A program made the translations under genes and the position numbers. A model generated the notes under the pieces. That model did not search any database, was not told where the DNA came from, and saw nothing but the letters and a program-made list of their open reading frames with translations. Below are positions 7,122-15,664 of a stretch of DNA of 64,000 nt, piece by piece. This DNA comes from Litoribrevibacter euphylliae (lineage in GTDB: Bacteria > Pseudomonadota > Gammaproteobacteria > Pseudomonadales > Litoribrevibacteraceae): contig NZ_JBHRSZ010000002.1 in the NCBI RefSeq assembly GCF_042646085.1, positions 1,178,001-1,242,000 on the forward strand, given 5' to 3'. Numbering within the stretch: position 1 is the first letter of the stretch; every line of letters starts with the position of its first letter.

Positions 7122-9041
7122 TTAGTGAAGATCAGGAACAACCCCCACCTGCGGCATCTCTGCCAAACCAATATCACGCGCGTGTTGCTCAAAGCCTTTG
7201 TTCTTCCAGAAGAAGGCCCCTGGCATTGTAGTTGGTATCACCAACACGTAGAACAAGGCACGACCGGCTAACAGTGCAAGCACCATAGCAAGCGAAGTTA
7301 ATGCAGCAACAGTGACTGACATTGCGTTATCACCACCAAAAATAGCAATACCAGCCATGATCAGTGCACCGGCGCCAATCAATAGATTTCGTAGAAGATA
7401 GGTTTTACCAAAGGTCGTCCACTGGATGTAATGCGCTGCCGCACCTTCACCACTTTCGGTGTTCAAGTACTTCGCATGCGCTACCAAACCAATACCTTCA
7501 GCAATCAAACCAATAGCAGAGAAGGCCGCCAACATTGGCAACATGGTCGCTACCGACTCACCGGCAATCAGCATCGCCGGGATCACGAACGCACCCAACA
7601 ATACCGCACCTAAGCTGAACATGGTGCCGAAGAACGACGTCAGTACCTGCCAGTGATTCCAGAACGGACGCGCTTCAATACGATAAATGCAGTGCATGAA
7701 GTACAAACCGATCAGGCCAGTCACAATGGCAAAGACACCAAAGCCATTAGCAATCAAATCAACCACGCCAAGCTCCAACCACACATTGACCAGCTTGAAG
7801 AAGGTAAAACCTGATAAGCCCGCCAGGAACATGGCAATGCCTAAGGCTTCCCGACTCAACGGCGAGGTTTGCAAGTTGTTAAAGCCTCGATAGAAACGCA
7901 GTGGTTTACCAAGATGCAAGGTCGACAATACAAGTACCAACACCTGCAAACCAACCATGCTGAACAACAATGGGAAGTAAACCGCGCTTTGCTCAACCGC
8001 TTCGATGGCATCCACACCTAACATGGAACCTAGGAACAACATCAAGAATGCACCAAGAATTGCTTGTGTCGTTAGCGTGAAGATCACCAACGGATTCTCA
8101 CGAGAACTCAAACGACCCAAGTTCCAGAAACGATCCTTACCGGCTTTCTCATCCACCACAGAACGGAACGAACCATCGTCTTCTTTACGGTATTTAATCG
8201 GCATAGAGTCGGTACGACCCATTTCGTTCGGCATAGAACGGGTTTGCTGGAAACGAATGTTTGGCTGAGTGATCGATGGATCAGGGAAACCAGGAATCTG
8301 GGTTTTGATCTGCTCACGATTTTCTGGCGTATTTTCGATCACACCAAAATTCAGAGCATTCCCCAAACAAGCGGAAACACACGCAGGTTTCAGACCGACT
8401 TCGAGGCGATCCACACACATATTACATTTGGAAACGCGACCTTTGATCGGGTCTAACTGCGGCGCATTATACGGGCACACCCAAGTACAATAACCACAAC
8501 CGAAGCAGGTTTCCGGGTCCTGCAACACCGCACCGTATTCTGAATGCTTGGTGTAAGCTTTAGTTGGGCAGCCTTTCAAACACACTGGATTATCACAGTG
8601 GTTACACGCCATTGAGATGTTGAGGCGTTTGAAGTCCGGGTACGAGCCCCCTTCCACATAACCCACCGAACGGAAGGCAATGTGCGCCGGGTTATCATTT
8701 TTCTCACTACACGCCGCTTCACAGGCATGACAGCCGATACAGTTATCCGCCGTAAAGTGGAAACCGTGTTGTTTATTACGATTCGGGTTACACCCCACTT
8801 CCGGGTTGCCGTTAATAAACATGGAGTTGCCTTCGCCACCAGTACTGTGGGTGATGTCCAGCAAGTTAATCTTTTCACCATAACGGTTCACATCCTGAAC
8901 CGCAGGGTCTTTCAATTTTGCATACTCTTGCTCGCCAGGGCGAGGTTGGAAAATCGGACGCGCAGTGTCGTCCAAATCAGAGTTATCGGTTCCGATCTGA
9001 TCAAGACGATCGCGAACTTTATACCAAGCATTCATCAACAT
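7122..9041 (-). CDS. Fused DmsB-type ferredoxin / DmsC-type membrane anchor, partner of nitrate reductase
   Basis: A 639-residue fusion. The N-terminal third carries four 4Fe-4S motifs of the DmsB/NrfC type: CIGCHACEAACS near 101, CNHC...CLKGCP near 146, CFGCGYCTWVCP near 179 and CNMC...CVSAC near 206. From about residue 315 to the end come around eight hydrophobic segments of the DmsC/YnfH anchor type, with a charged linker between. It starts 15 nt after nasA, so the two are co-transcribed. It would carry electrons from membrane quinol through the Fe-S relay to the cytoplasmic Mo enzyme, replacing NasB/NasC or ferredoxin. Domain identity is firm; quinol coupling is inferred. Confidence 0.87.
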   Translation of the reverse strand: MLMNAWYKVRDRLDQIGTDNSDLDDTARPIFQPRPGEQEYAKLKDPAVQDVNRYGEKINLLDITHSTGGEGNSMFINGNPEVGCNPNRNKQHGFHFTADNCIGCHACEAACSEKNDNPAHIAFRSVGYVEGGSYPDFKRLNISMACNHCDNPVCLKGCPTKAYTKHSEYGAVLQDPETCFGCGYCTWVCPYNAPQLDPIKGRVSKCNMCVDRLEVGLKPACVSACLGNALNFGVIENTPENREQIKTQIPGFPDPSITQPNIRFQQTRSMPNEMGRTDSMPIKYRKEDDGSFRSVVDEKAGKDRFWNLGRLSSRENPLVIFTLTTQAILGAFLMLFLGSMLGVDAIEAVEQSAVYFPLLFSMVGLQVLVLVLSTLHLGKPLRFYRGFNNLQTSPLSREALGIAMFLAGLSGFTFFKLVNVWLELGVVDLIANGFGVFAIVTGLIGLYFMHCIYRIEARPFWNHWQVLTSFFGTMFSLGAVLLGAFVIPAMLIAGESVATMLPMLAAFSAIGLIAEGIGLVAHAKYLNTESGEGAAAHYIQWTTFGKTYLLRNLLIGAGALIMAGIAIFGGDNAMSVTVAALTSLAMVLALLAGRALFYVLVIPTTMPGAFFWKNKGFEQHARDIGLAEMPQVGVVPDLH

Positions 9042-9056
9042 ATTCTGTCACTCCTC

Positions 9057-11276
9057 TTAAAACGCGCGTCGTTCTGCATTCAATTCAGCCGCTAATTGCT
9101 GATCGACCTTCTCAATACGCACCGCGCATTGTTTAAAGGCAGGTTGACGGGAGTGTGGGTCTAACAGACCTAATGACACACGGTTAACACAATCGTGGAA
9201 GTGGAATGGAATAAACACCATGTTGCGCGGTACACGCTGAGTGGTTTGCACCATCACTACCGCATCGCCACGTCGACTGACGATACGCACATACGATTGG
9301 TGCTGAATACCCAATTCCGCCGCCGCATCCGGGTTCATTTCCATGTAAGGCGTTGGGCTGAACTTGTTTAAGTTACCCAACTTACCGGTACGAGTACGAG
9401 TGTGGAAATGTTCAACCACACGCCCGGAGTTCATCCAGAATGGGTATTCGTCGTCCGGCACTTCGTTGTTATTAATGAAAGGCAACGGGATCAGGTTCGC
9501 TTTGCCATCCGGCGTTTGGAAAACACCGTCGGTATAAAGACGTGAGTTCCCTTTTACGCCTGAACCGGCTGTATCACCAGATGCTTCCAGCTCATTTTCA
9601 CGGAACGGCCACTGAATACCACGCGATTTCTCAATCAAGTCATGGCTCATGCCGGAAATATCCAAGGTACGTTTATCGCCTTTGGACAATTGCTTCATTT
9701 CTTCGAATGCTCCCGAAGGTGTCTCAGGGAAATGAATCTTCTGGCCGTTCGGGAAACGTTTGGCCAATTCTTTGAAGATCCAGAAGTCAGGTTTTGAATC
9801 ACCTTTCGGCTTAGTCACCTGACGTACAATATTGACTCGGCGTTCGGTATTAGTGAAACAACCTTCCTTTTCAGCCCATACCGCCGCAGGTAGGTACATG
9901 TGCGCGTAATGAGTCGTTTCCACATCCGCGTAGGCATCCTGAATCACCAGGAAGTCGAGTTTCTCTAACGTCTTACGAATACGTGCGGTGTTAGGCATCG
10001 AAGTCATTGGGTTAGTCGCTACCAACCATAAGCCTTTGATTTGTCCGGTTTCGATGGCAGGGAAAATATCGGTTTCGGTTAGACCGCGTTTTTTCGGGAA
10101 GAACTCTTCATCAATGCCCCAGAAATCGGCAATTTCTTTACGATGCTCGGGTTTTTCCAGCGCACGATAACCGGGCAGACCGGAACACGAAGACCACTCA
10201 CGCGTCCCCATGGCATTACATTGACCGGTGATAGACAACGACGTACCGCCCGGCTTACCGATGTTCCCCGTGATCAGGTTCAGGCTGTTGATGCCTACGA
10301 CACCGTCTGAGCCGTGAGTACTTTGGTTAATGCCCATGGTCCAGATCGACATTGCAGCACCGGCATTCGCATACAAGCGCGCCACGTTGCGAATGGTATC
10401 TTCGTCAATGCCACAGATTTTAGAGGCCGTAATCGGATCGTAATCCTTCACACAGGCTTCAACCTCTTCAATGCCCTTGGTGTGCGCATTGATGTAGTCG
10501 CGATCTTCCAGGCCTTCGTCCAGAATCACGTGCATTAAACTGTTCAGCAGCACCAAATCCGTGCCCGGTGTAATCGGAAGGTGCATATCGGCAAATTGAG
10601 CCAACATGGTCACACGCGGGTCAACTACGATCAGCGGAAATTTGCGCTTTTCCAGTGCTTCTTTTAAACGCCAATAAATAATCGGATGCTGCTCTGGCAG
10701 GTTCGAGCCCCAGGCAATCAAACACTCGGTATGTTCAAAGTCTTCGTAACATCCTGGTGGGCCATCGGAACCAAACGAACGCTTATAACCGGATACTGCC
10801 GACGCCATACACAGCGTGGTATTACCATCGTAGTTGTTGGAACCGATACAACCGCGAGCCAATTTACCCAAAGTATAGAATTCTTCTGTTAACAGCTGAC
10901 CGGTCGAGATAATGGCAAAACTGTCTTTACCATAGGTGCTTTGAATGCGCTGAATTTCAGAGCCCATGTGATCAAGCGCGGTATCCCAATCGGTTTCTTG
11001 AAACTCGTCTTCATAGGGTCTTTGACGCATTAATGGTTTATTGCCCCGGCCTGGTGCTTCAAACAATTCATGCTCGAAAATACCCTTAATGCACAACTTG
11101 CCTCGGTTCACATCGGCGTCAGCCACCCCTTGAGTTGCAACGGCGTTGCCTTCTTTATCCAAACCAACGTGAATCGAACAACCGGTGGAACAATAACCAC
11201 ACGTTGTGTATTTCCACTCGGCTACCTTTTTATCGGCAATACGAATGGGGTTTCTGTCTTTACGACCAAAAAGCAT
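9057..11276 (-). CDS. nasA: Assimilatory nitrate reductase catalytic subunit
   Basis: Molybdopterin-guanine-dinucleotide enzyme reducing nitrate to nitrite in the cytoplasm. The 739 residues start with a 4Fe-4S motif (Cys26, Cys29, Cys33, Cys62) and no Tat signal. The probable molybdenum ligand is Cys156 (NTTLCMASAV). The C-terminus ends with the MGD-binding domain (MNSGRVVEHFHTRTRTG, then FIPFHFHD). It lacks the C-terminal 2Fe-2S extension of Klebsiella NasA, consistent with receiving electrons from the adjacent DmsBC-type fusion. GGAGAG precedes the ATG. A formate dehydrogenase or another Mo enzyme is possible in principle, but the nirBD/narK/nasT context supports nitrate. Confidence 0.9.
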   Translation of the reverse strand: MLFGRKDRNPIRIADKKVAEWKYTTCGYCSTGCSIHVGLDKEGNAVATQGVADADVNRGKLCIKGIFEHELFEAPGRGNKPLMRQRPYEDEFQETDWDTALDHMGSEIQRIQSTYGKDSFAIISTGQLLTEEFYTLGKLARGCIGSNNYDGNTTLCMASAVSGYKRSFGSDGPPGCYEDFEHTECLIAWGSNLPEQHPIIYWRLKEALEKRKFPLIVVDPRVTMLAQFADMHLPITPGTDLVLLNSLMHVILDEGLEDRDYINAHTKGIEEVEACVKDYDPITASKICGIDEDTIRNVARLYANAGAAMSIWTMGINQSTHGSDGVVGINSLNLITGNIGKPGGTSLSITGQCNAMGTREWSSCSGLPGYRALEKPEHRKEIADFWGIDEEFFPKKRGLTETDIFPAIETGQIKGLWLVATNPMTSMPNTARIRKTLEKLDFLVIQDAYADVETTHYAHMYLPAAVWAEKEGCFTNTERRVNIVRQVTKPKGDSKPDFWIFKELAKRFPNGQKIHFPETPSGAFEEMKQLSKGDKRTLDISGMSHDLIEKSRGIQWPFRENELEASGDTAGSGVKGNSRLYTDGVFQTPDGKANLIPLPFINNNEVPDDEYPFWMNSGRVVEHFHTRTRTGKLGNLNKFSPTPYMEMNPDAAAELGIQHQSYVRIVSRRGDAVVMVQTTQRVPRNMVFIPFHFHDCVNRVSLGLLDPHSRQPAFKQCAVRIEKVDQQLAAELNAERRAF

Positions 11277-11415
11277 GTTTCGCTCTCCTCACCACACCTC
11301 GCACCACAACAAAGCAACCTGATATCAATACTCCCTTTATCGCACCAGATTCATGCAGCACCAAGATGTAACTTATTGTTTTATATAAGCTTTAATTTTT
11401 CACTACCATTAATTA

Positions 11416-11430
11416 GCAAGAACCAAACCA
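11416..11430 (-). promoter_or_regulatory. Candidate sigma-54 promoter for nasA
   Basis: Minus strand TGGTTTGGTTCTTGC keeps GG-N10-GC spacing and a perfect -12 TTGC but a poor -24. An ATTGGTGCGCT motif close to that near nirB lies about 45 bp upstream (11465-11476). The leader to nasA is about 130 nt and holds three GGTGC direct repeats but no terminator-like hairpin. Confidence 0.45.
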
Positions 11431-11488
11431 GAATACCCATGCAAACTTTAGGTTTACTTAATTCAGCGCACCAATTTCTCTCACCCAC

Positions 11489-11516
11489 AAAAAAGGCCGG
11501 TTCAAAAACCGGCCTT
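11489..11516 (-). terminator. Terminator after narK
   Basis: Stem AAGGCCGG / CCGGCCTT with an 8-nt loop, followed by Ts on the minus strand. narK is therefore a separate transcription unit from nasA. Confidence 0.9.
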
Positions 11517-11539
11517 CCCAGAGCAATACACTGTAAGAC

Positions 11540-13009
11540 TTAGCTCACGCTGATCATTTGTACCTGACCATGCTCATCAATTTCCGCGATCTCACCTTTA
11601 GGCTCTTTCATCAAGAACAAGGTTACAAAACCAAGTACCGCCGTCGCCGCGATCACCAAGAAGAAGGTTTGATAACTCACCATCGAAAGAACTGTTAGAT
11701 AGAACACTGCACCGACGTTACCGTAAGCACCTGTCATACCAGCAATCTGACCTGTCAAACGACGCTTGATCAAAGGTACGGCTGCGAATACTGCCCCTTC
11801 ACCCGCTTGCACAAAGAATGAACACGCCATCGCTGCAATAATCGCAACAACTAACGGCCAGCTTGAATCAATCATCGCCATGGTTAGATAACCAACCGCC
11901 AAACCAGCCGTTAAGATAAGCAGTGTTTTCTTACGACCGAATTTATCTGAAATCAAACCACCACCAGGACGAGACATTAGGTTCATAAAGGCATAAGCAG
12001 ACGCCACCAAACCAGCCTGAACCATAGATAACTCGAAGGTTTCAGCAAAGAACAATGGCAACATAGAAATCACTGCCAGCTCAGAACCAAAGGTTGCAAA
12101 GTACAGGATGTTCAATACCGCCACTTGTTTGAACTCATAACGATGAATCTCAGGTACTTCTTCTTTAAAGATGTTTTTATTAATGCTGTAGGCTTTATAG
12201 CTGTCATAAACATAAAGTACTGCCAAACCAACGTAGATCAGGTTAGCGGCCAATTCAGAAAGCATTGAAACGCCATTTGGTGACAACTTCCAAGTCAACA
12301 ACGCCAAGGCTGCATACATAGGAATCTTCATAATTAATAGCAATACAAAGTCACCTTTCGAGGTCACTTCCATACCACCGTTGTTCTTAGGCTTGAAATA
12401 GGTAGAACCTTTTGGTGTATCGGTAACGTTCTTGTACCAGATGAAGCTGAAGACTAAAGAAAGCAGACCCGTGATACCAATTGCATATCTCCAACCGTCT
12501 TCACCACCAAACAACAAAGCAATCGCCGGTAGACTCATCGCACCGGCTGCCGAACCGAAGTTACCCCAACCGCCGTAGATACCTTCCGCAGTACCCAGTT
12601 GTTTTGCAGGGAACCACTCAGACACCATACGAATACCAACTACAAAACCAGCACCCACGAAACCAAGAAGGAAACGCGCAATGGCCGCTTGTTCGAAGGT
12701 GTCCGCCAAAGCAAACATGAAGCAAGGAATACTGCCTAGGAACAAGATAGAAGAGTAAACGATACGAGGACCGTATTTGTCCGTCAGCATACCAATGATG
12801 ACACGAGCAGGAATGGTCAAAGCCACGTTAAGAATCAGTAATGTCTTAAACTGAGCTGTGGTTAGTCCCAACGATTCAGAGATCACACCACCTAATGGCG
12901 CGTGGTTAAACCACACATAGAAAGTAAGGAAGAAGGCAATCCAACTCATGTGGAGGATTTTCATCTTCCCACTAAAGGAAAAGAGGTTGAATTTATCAGA
13001 AGTACTCAT
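11540..13009 (-). CDS. narK: Nitrate/nitrite transporter of the NarK/NNP family (MFS)
   Basis: Inner-membrane nitrate uptake or nitrate/nitrite exchange carrier. The 489-residue product has about twelve hydrophobic segments. It has the NNP signatures AGAGFVVGIRMVSEWFPAKQLGTAEG-type (near 115-140; shown here as FVVGIRMVSEWFP) and GGLISDKFGRKK (near 347). I chose the ATG at 13009, preceded by AAGGAC; an upstream in-frame GTG at 13069 would add 20 residues without a good ribosome site. It has its own sigma-54 promoter and terminator. It duplicates NrtA-based uptake, as is common in bacteria that assimilate nitrate. Confidence 0.92.
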   Translation of the reverse strand: MSTSDKFNLFSFSGKMKILHMSWIAFFLTFYVWFNHAPLGGVISESLGLTTAQFKTLLILNVALTIPARVIIGMLTDKYGPRIVYSSILFLGSIPCFMFALADTFEQAAIARFLLGFVGAGFVVGIRMVSEWFPAKQLGTAEGIYGGWGNFGSAAGAMSLPAIALLFGGEDGWRYAIGITGLLSLVFSFIWYKNVTDTPKGSTYFKPKNNGGMEVTSKGDFVLLLIMKIPMYAALALLTWKLSPNGVSMLSELAANLIYVGLAVLYVYDSYKAYSINKNIFKEEVPEIHRYEFKQVAVLNILYFATFGSELAVISMLPLFFAETFELSMVQAGLVASAYAFMNLMSRPGGGLISDKFGRKKTLLILTAGLAVGYLTMAMIDSSWPLVVAIIAAMACSFFVQAGEGAVFAAVPLIKRRLTGQIAGMTGAYGNVGAVFYLTVLSMVSYQTFFLVIAATAVLGFVTLFLMKEPKGEIAEIDEHGQVQMISVS

Positions 13010-13053
13010 GGCAGAGGTCCTTGCTAAAATTAGAAATCGGATACCCGGAAATA

Positions 13054-13068
13054 GCAAGGCAAGTACCA
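13054..13068 (-). promoter_or_regulatory. Sigma-54 promoter for narK
   Basis: Minus strand TGGTACTTGCCTTGC has GG-N10-GC spacing, a perfect -12 TTGC and a good -24. It sits 45 bp before the narK start and about 110 bp downstream of a GTGCAC palindrome. Confidence 0.7.
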
Positions 13069-13170
13069 CCCAAAGAATTCATCAATAATTTCAATTAGTT
13101 AGAGATATAATTTTCTTATTTTCGATTCGTTCCACAAAAAAGATGCACTATTCCTAATCTCAAACAACAA

Positions 13171-13196
13171 TTTGGTGCACGATAGCGTGCACCAAA
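13171..13196. promoter_or_regulatory. GTGCAC palindrome: sbcB terminator hairpin and/or NtrC-like site
   Basis: A perfect 11-bp inverted repeat (TTTGGTGCACG / CGTGCACCAAA, 4-nt centre). It contains TGCAC-N6-GTGCA, one base shorter in spacing than the enteric NtrC consensus TGCAC-N7-GTGCA. Its position suits an enhancer for the narK sigma-54 promoter. It also lies 25 nt past the end of sbcB, where a hairpin terminator is expected, although the following T-run is weak. Confidence 0.5.
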
Positions 13197-13220
13197 AACT
13201 ACACCGTCACCCCACTTTGG

Positions 13221-14663
13221 TTAGAACGCATCAAAAGGCGCGATGGATTGCGCATAGAGCATCAACTCTTCGAGCAAAAACTGCGCATCCGCTCTATCTT
13301 GGAACTCTACATGTGCCTTATTAAGAAGCTCTGGGTAATTAGCTAAGCAACGCGGTGCACCATAACCTTCTTCCATCAAGGCTCGGTATTTATGCTGCTC
13401 CCATTTCATGCGCTCTTCATCTGATAAGGCATCAGGGAAGCTTCGCGCTCTGCACCGAAACAGTAACTCTGGGCAACGGACATCCTGAAAGCTAAACGAC
13501 GTAGGGTCGAGCTGTTCAATATCAGAGCGTCCAATGTAATCCATAGCCTCTTTATCACGACGGGGAAAGAAACCACTGTAGATCATACGATCCACATCAG
13601 TTTCTTCACTGCCTTCAAAAGCAAAGGCTTGCTGAATGATTGGTAGTAAATGCGTTTTGGACTGCCACTTTTTCCAATGCTGTCGACAGAGATTCAAATC
13701 ATGCCCCCATTTCTCTGCAAGCTCACTTGTCATCATCTTCGCTGCCACCACCATTGGCGATTTATTGGCATGGATGGTTTTAAACGGAATACGTGGTGTT
13801 TCACCTAACTCTTGTTGCGAGGTAAACACGCGGCGTTGAATCTCTTCCACCGACAAGCCTTCCAGCTGATCAGGGTCAAACGACAAATCAATAGAGTGAA
13901 TTGCATTGGCATTAGTCTGATCGGCACACAATGGCAGCACCAACGCCATACAACCACGCTCTGCACCAAACATGGAGGAGATATGCAGCACAGGCTTATT
14001 CGACCCCACCGCCAGAGCATCAAAGACCGTCTGCTTACTTCTGAGTGAGAATGCGTAATCGAATAATTTAGGCACCCTGTCTTTAATTAACTTGGCCATC
14101 GCGATGGTGGCGTAGACGTCTGATAACGCATCGTGCGCGTTTTCGTGCACAATACCGTTCGCTACAGTTAACTCTTCCAGTCGAAAACTGGTGGTTCCGT
14201 CTTCTTTCTTAGGCCACTCTATGCCTTCAGGACGCAACGCATGGGTTAAACGCACCACATCGATCAAATCCCAACGGCTGTTACCGTTCTTGTATTCGCG
14301 AGCATAAGGGTCGATAAAATTTCGGTAGAACAGGTTACGGGTAAACTCATCATCAAAACGAATCGAGTTATAGCCTAAGACGCAAGTGCCCGGTTCACTG
14401 AAACGATCATGAACTCGTCGTGCAAACTCCACTTCCGACAGCCCTTCACGATTAGCCTGCTGCGGCGTAATGCCTGTAACAAGACAAGCAATCGGATCAG
14501 GCAGATAGTCTTCCGCCTGACGACAGTAGAACATATCCGGTTCACCGATGATGTTTAAATCGGCATCGGTACGAATCCCCGCAAATTGAGAAATACGATC
14601 CACCCGAGCATCGGCACCAAAGGTTTCATAGTCATACCAATAAAAGGTGCCTTGATAACTCAT
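13221..14663 (-). CDS. sbcB: Exodeoxyribonuclease I
   Basis: 3'-to-5' single-strand DNA exonuclease used in recombination and mismatch repair. The 480-residue product shows the DEDDh nuclease signature: DYETFG (Asp11, Glu13) at the N-terminus and HENAHDALSDV near residue 180. The SH3-like and helical C-terminal domains typical of ExoI follow; length is close to E. coli SbcB (475). The ATG at 14663 has GGAG 7 nt upstream; an in-frame start at 14678 is less likely. It stands alone between narK and the trp operon. Confidence 0.95.
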   Translation of the reverse strand: MSYQGTFYWYDYETFGADARVDRISQFAGIRTDADLNIIGEPDMFYCRQAEDYLPDPIACLVTGITPQQANREGLSEVEFARRVHDRFSEPGTCVLGYNSIRFDDEFTRNLFYRNFIDPYAREYKNGNSRWDLIDVVRLTHALRPEGIEWPKKEDGTTSFRLEELTVANGIVHENAHDALSDVYATIAMAKLIKDRVPKLFDYAFSLRSKQTVFDALAVGSNKPVLHISSMFGAERGCMALVLPLCADQTNANAIHSIDLSFDPDQLEGLSVEEIQRRVFTSQQELGETPRIPFKTIHANKSPMVVAAKMMTSELAEKWGHDLNLCRQHWKKWQSKTHLLPIIQQAFAFEGSEETDVDRMIYSGFFPRRDKEAMDYIGRSDIEQLDPTSFSFQDVRCPELLFRCRARSFPDALSDEERMKWEQHKYRALMEEGYGAPRCLANYPELLNKAHVEFQDRADAQFLLEELMLYAQSIAPFDAF

Positions 14664-14768
14664 ACTTGCTCCACACAAAATAAAAAGAAGGGATAAGAAA
14701 ATTCACGATTTAGGATAAATGGAAGCCAAATGGTAGGGAGACTGCCAGATAAGGTCAATTCAGAAACG

Positions 14769-14799
14769 AAAAAAGGCGCGACTTATTCAGCAGCGCCTT
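14769..14799 (-). terminator. Terminator of the trp operon
   Basis: Stem AAGGCGC / GCGCCTT followed on the minus strand by a T-rich run, 45 nt past trpC. Confidence 0.85.
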
Positions 14800-14844
14800 T
14801 CTCAATTCAACAGCACAATTCAACCGTTCGACTAAACCGTGCGA

Positions 14845-15639
14845 TTAAACAAACAGTTTTGCCAACTCGTCACCCGGGTTTTCAGCACGCATAAAGGCTT
14901 CACCCACTAAGAAGGCATTCACCTGATGCGCACGCATGTCTGCTACATCGGCTGTGGTATGAATACCACTTTCTGTCACCACAATACGGTTATCAGGAAT
15001 ACGATCCAACAACTGATAGGTGTTGTCTAATGACACGTCAAAAGTGTGCAGATTACGGTTGTTGATGCCCACCAGCGGGTTATCCACCGTCAGAGCTACA
15101 TCCAGCTCTTCACCATCGTGCACTTCGATCAACACATCCATGCCTAATTCATGGCTCAAACCAGTCAGATCGGCCAATTGCTGTTGAGACAAACACGCCA
15201 CGATCAACAACACACAATCAGCACCAATGCTCTTAGCTTCGTAGATCTGATACTCATCCACCAAGAAATCTTTACGAATTGCAGGTAATGAACACGCCGC
15301 ACGCGCTTGTTTCAAATAGTCTTCATGACCTTGGAAGAAATCCGCATCGGTCAGTACCGACATACACGCCGCACCACCTTGCTCGTAGCTTTTAGCGATC
15401 TCCGCAGGTACGAAATTTTCACGCAGCACACCTTTGCTCGGCGACGCTTTCTTGATCTCGGCAATCACGGCCGATTGGCCCTGATCCAGCTTGGTTTGAA
15501 TGGCTTTCACAAAGCCACGTGCAGGCGCGATGTCCTGAGACATGGCTTTCAGATCTGCCAAAGAGACTGCCTTGGAGCGTTCAGCTATTTCTTCACGCTT
15601 ACGATCCACAATTTTGGTCAGAATGGTAGGAGTGTTCAT
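14845..15639 (-). CDS. trpC: Indole-3-glycerol phosphate synthase
   Basis: Tryptophan pathway TIM-barrel enzyme converting CdRP to indole-3-glycerol phosphate. Visible signatures are AEIKKASPSKG (catalytic Lys), LPAIRKDFLVDEYQI and VGINNRNLHTF. It is monofunctional, with no fused TrpF. The ATG at 15639 is preceded by GTGAG; an in-frame GTG at 15648 is an alternative. It is the last gene of trpE-G-D-C and lies 25 nt after trpD. Confidence 0.96.
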   Translation of the reverse strand: MNTPTILTKIVDRKREEIAERSKAVSLADLKAMSQDIAPARGFVKAIQTKLDQGQSAVIAEIKKASPSKGVLRENFVPAEIAKSYEQGGAACMSVLTDADFFQGHEDYLKQARAACSLPAIRKDFLVDEYQIYEAKSIGADCVLLIVACLSQQQLADLTGLSHELGMDVLIEVHDGEELDVALTVDNPLVGINNRNLHTFDVSLDNTYQLLDRIPDNRIVVTESGIHTTADVADMRAHQVNAFLVGEAFMRAENPGDELAKLFV

Positions 15640-15664
15640 AGATCTCACTTATTTCAAAGATGTC

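Noticed and set aside
8576..8881. 101-codon minus-strand frame inside the DmsBC-type gene
   Set aside because: It lies in an alternative frame of a well-supported gene and has Thr/Arg/Val-rich shadow composition.
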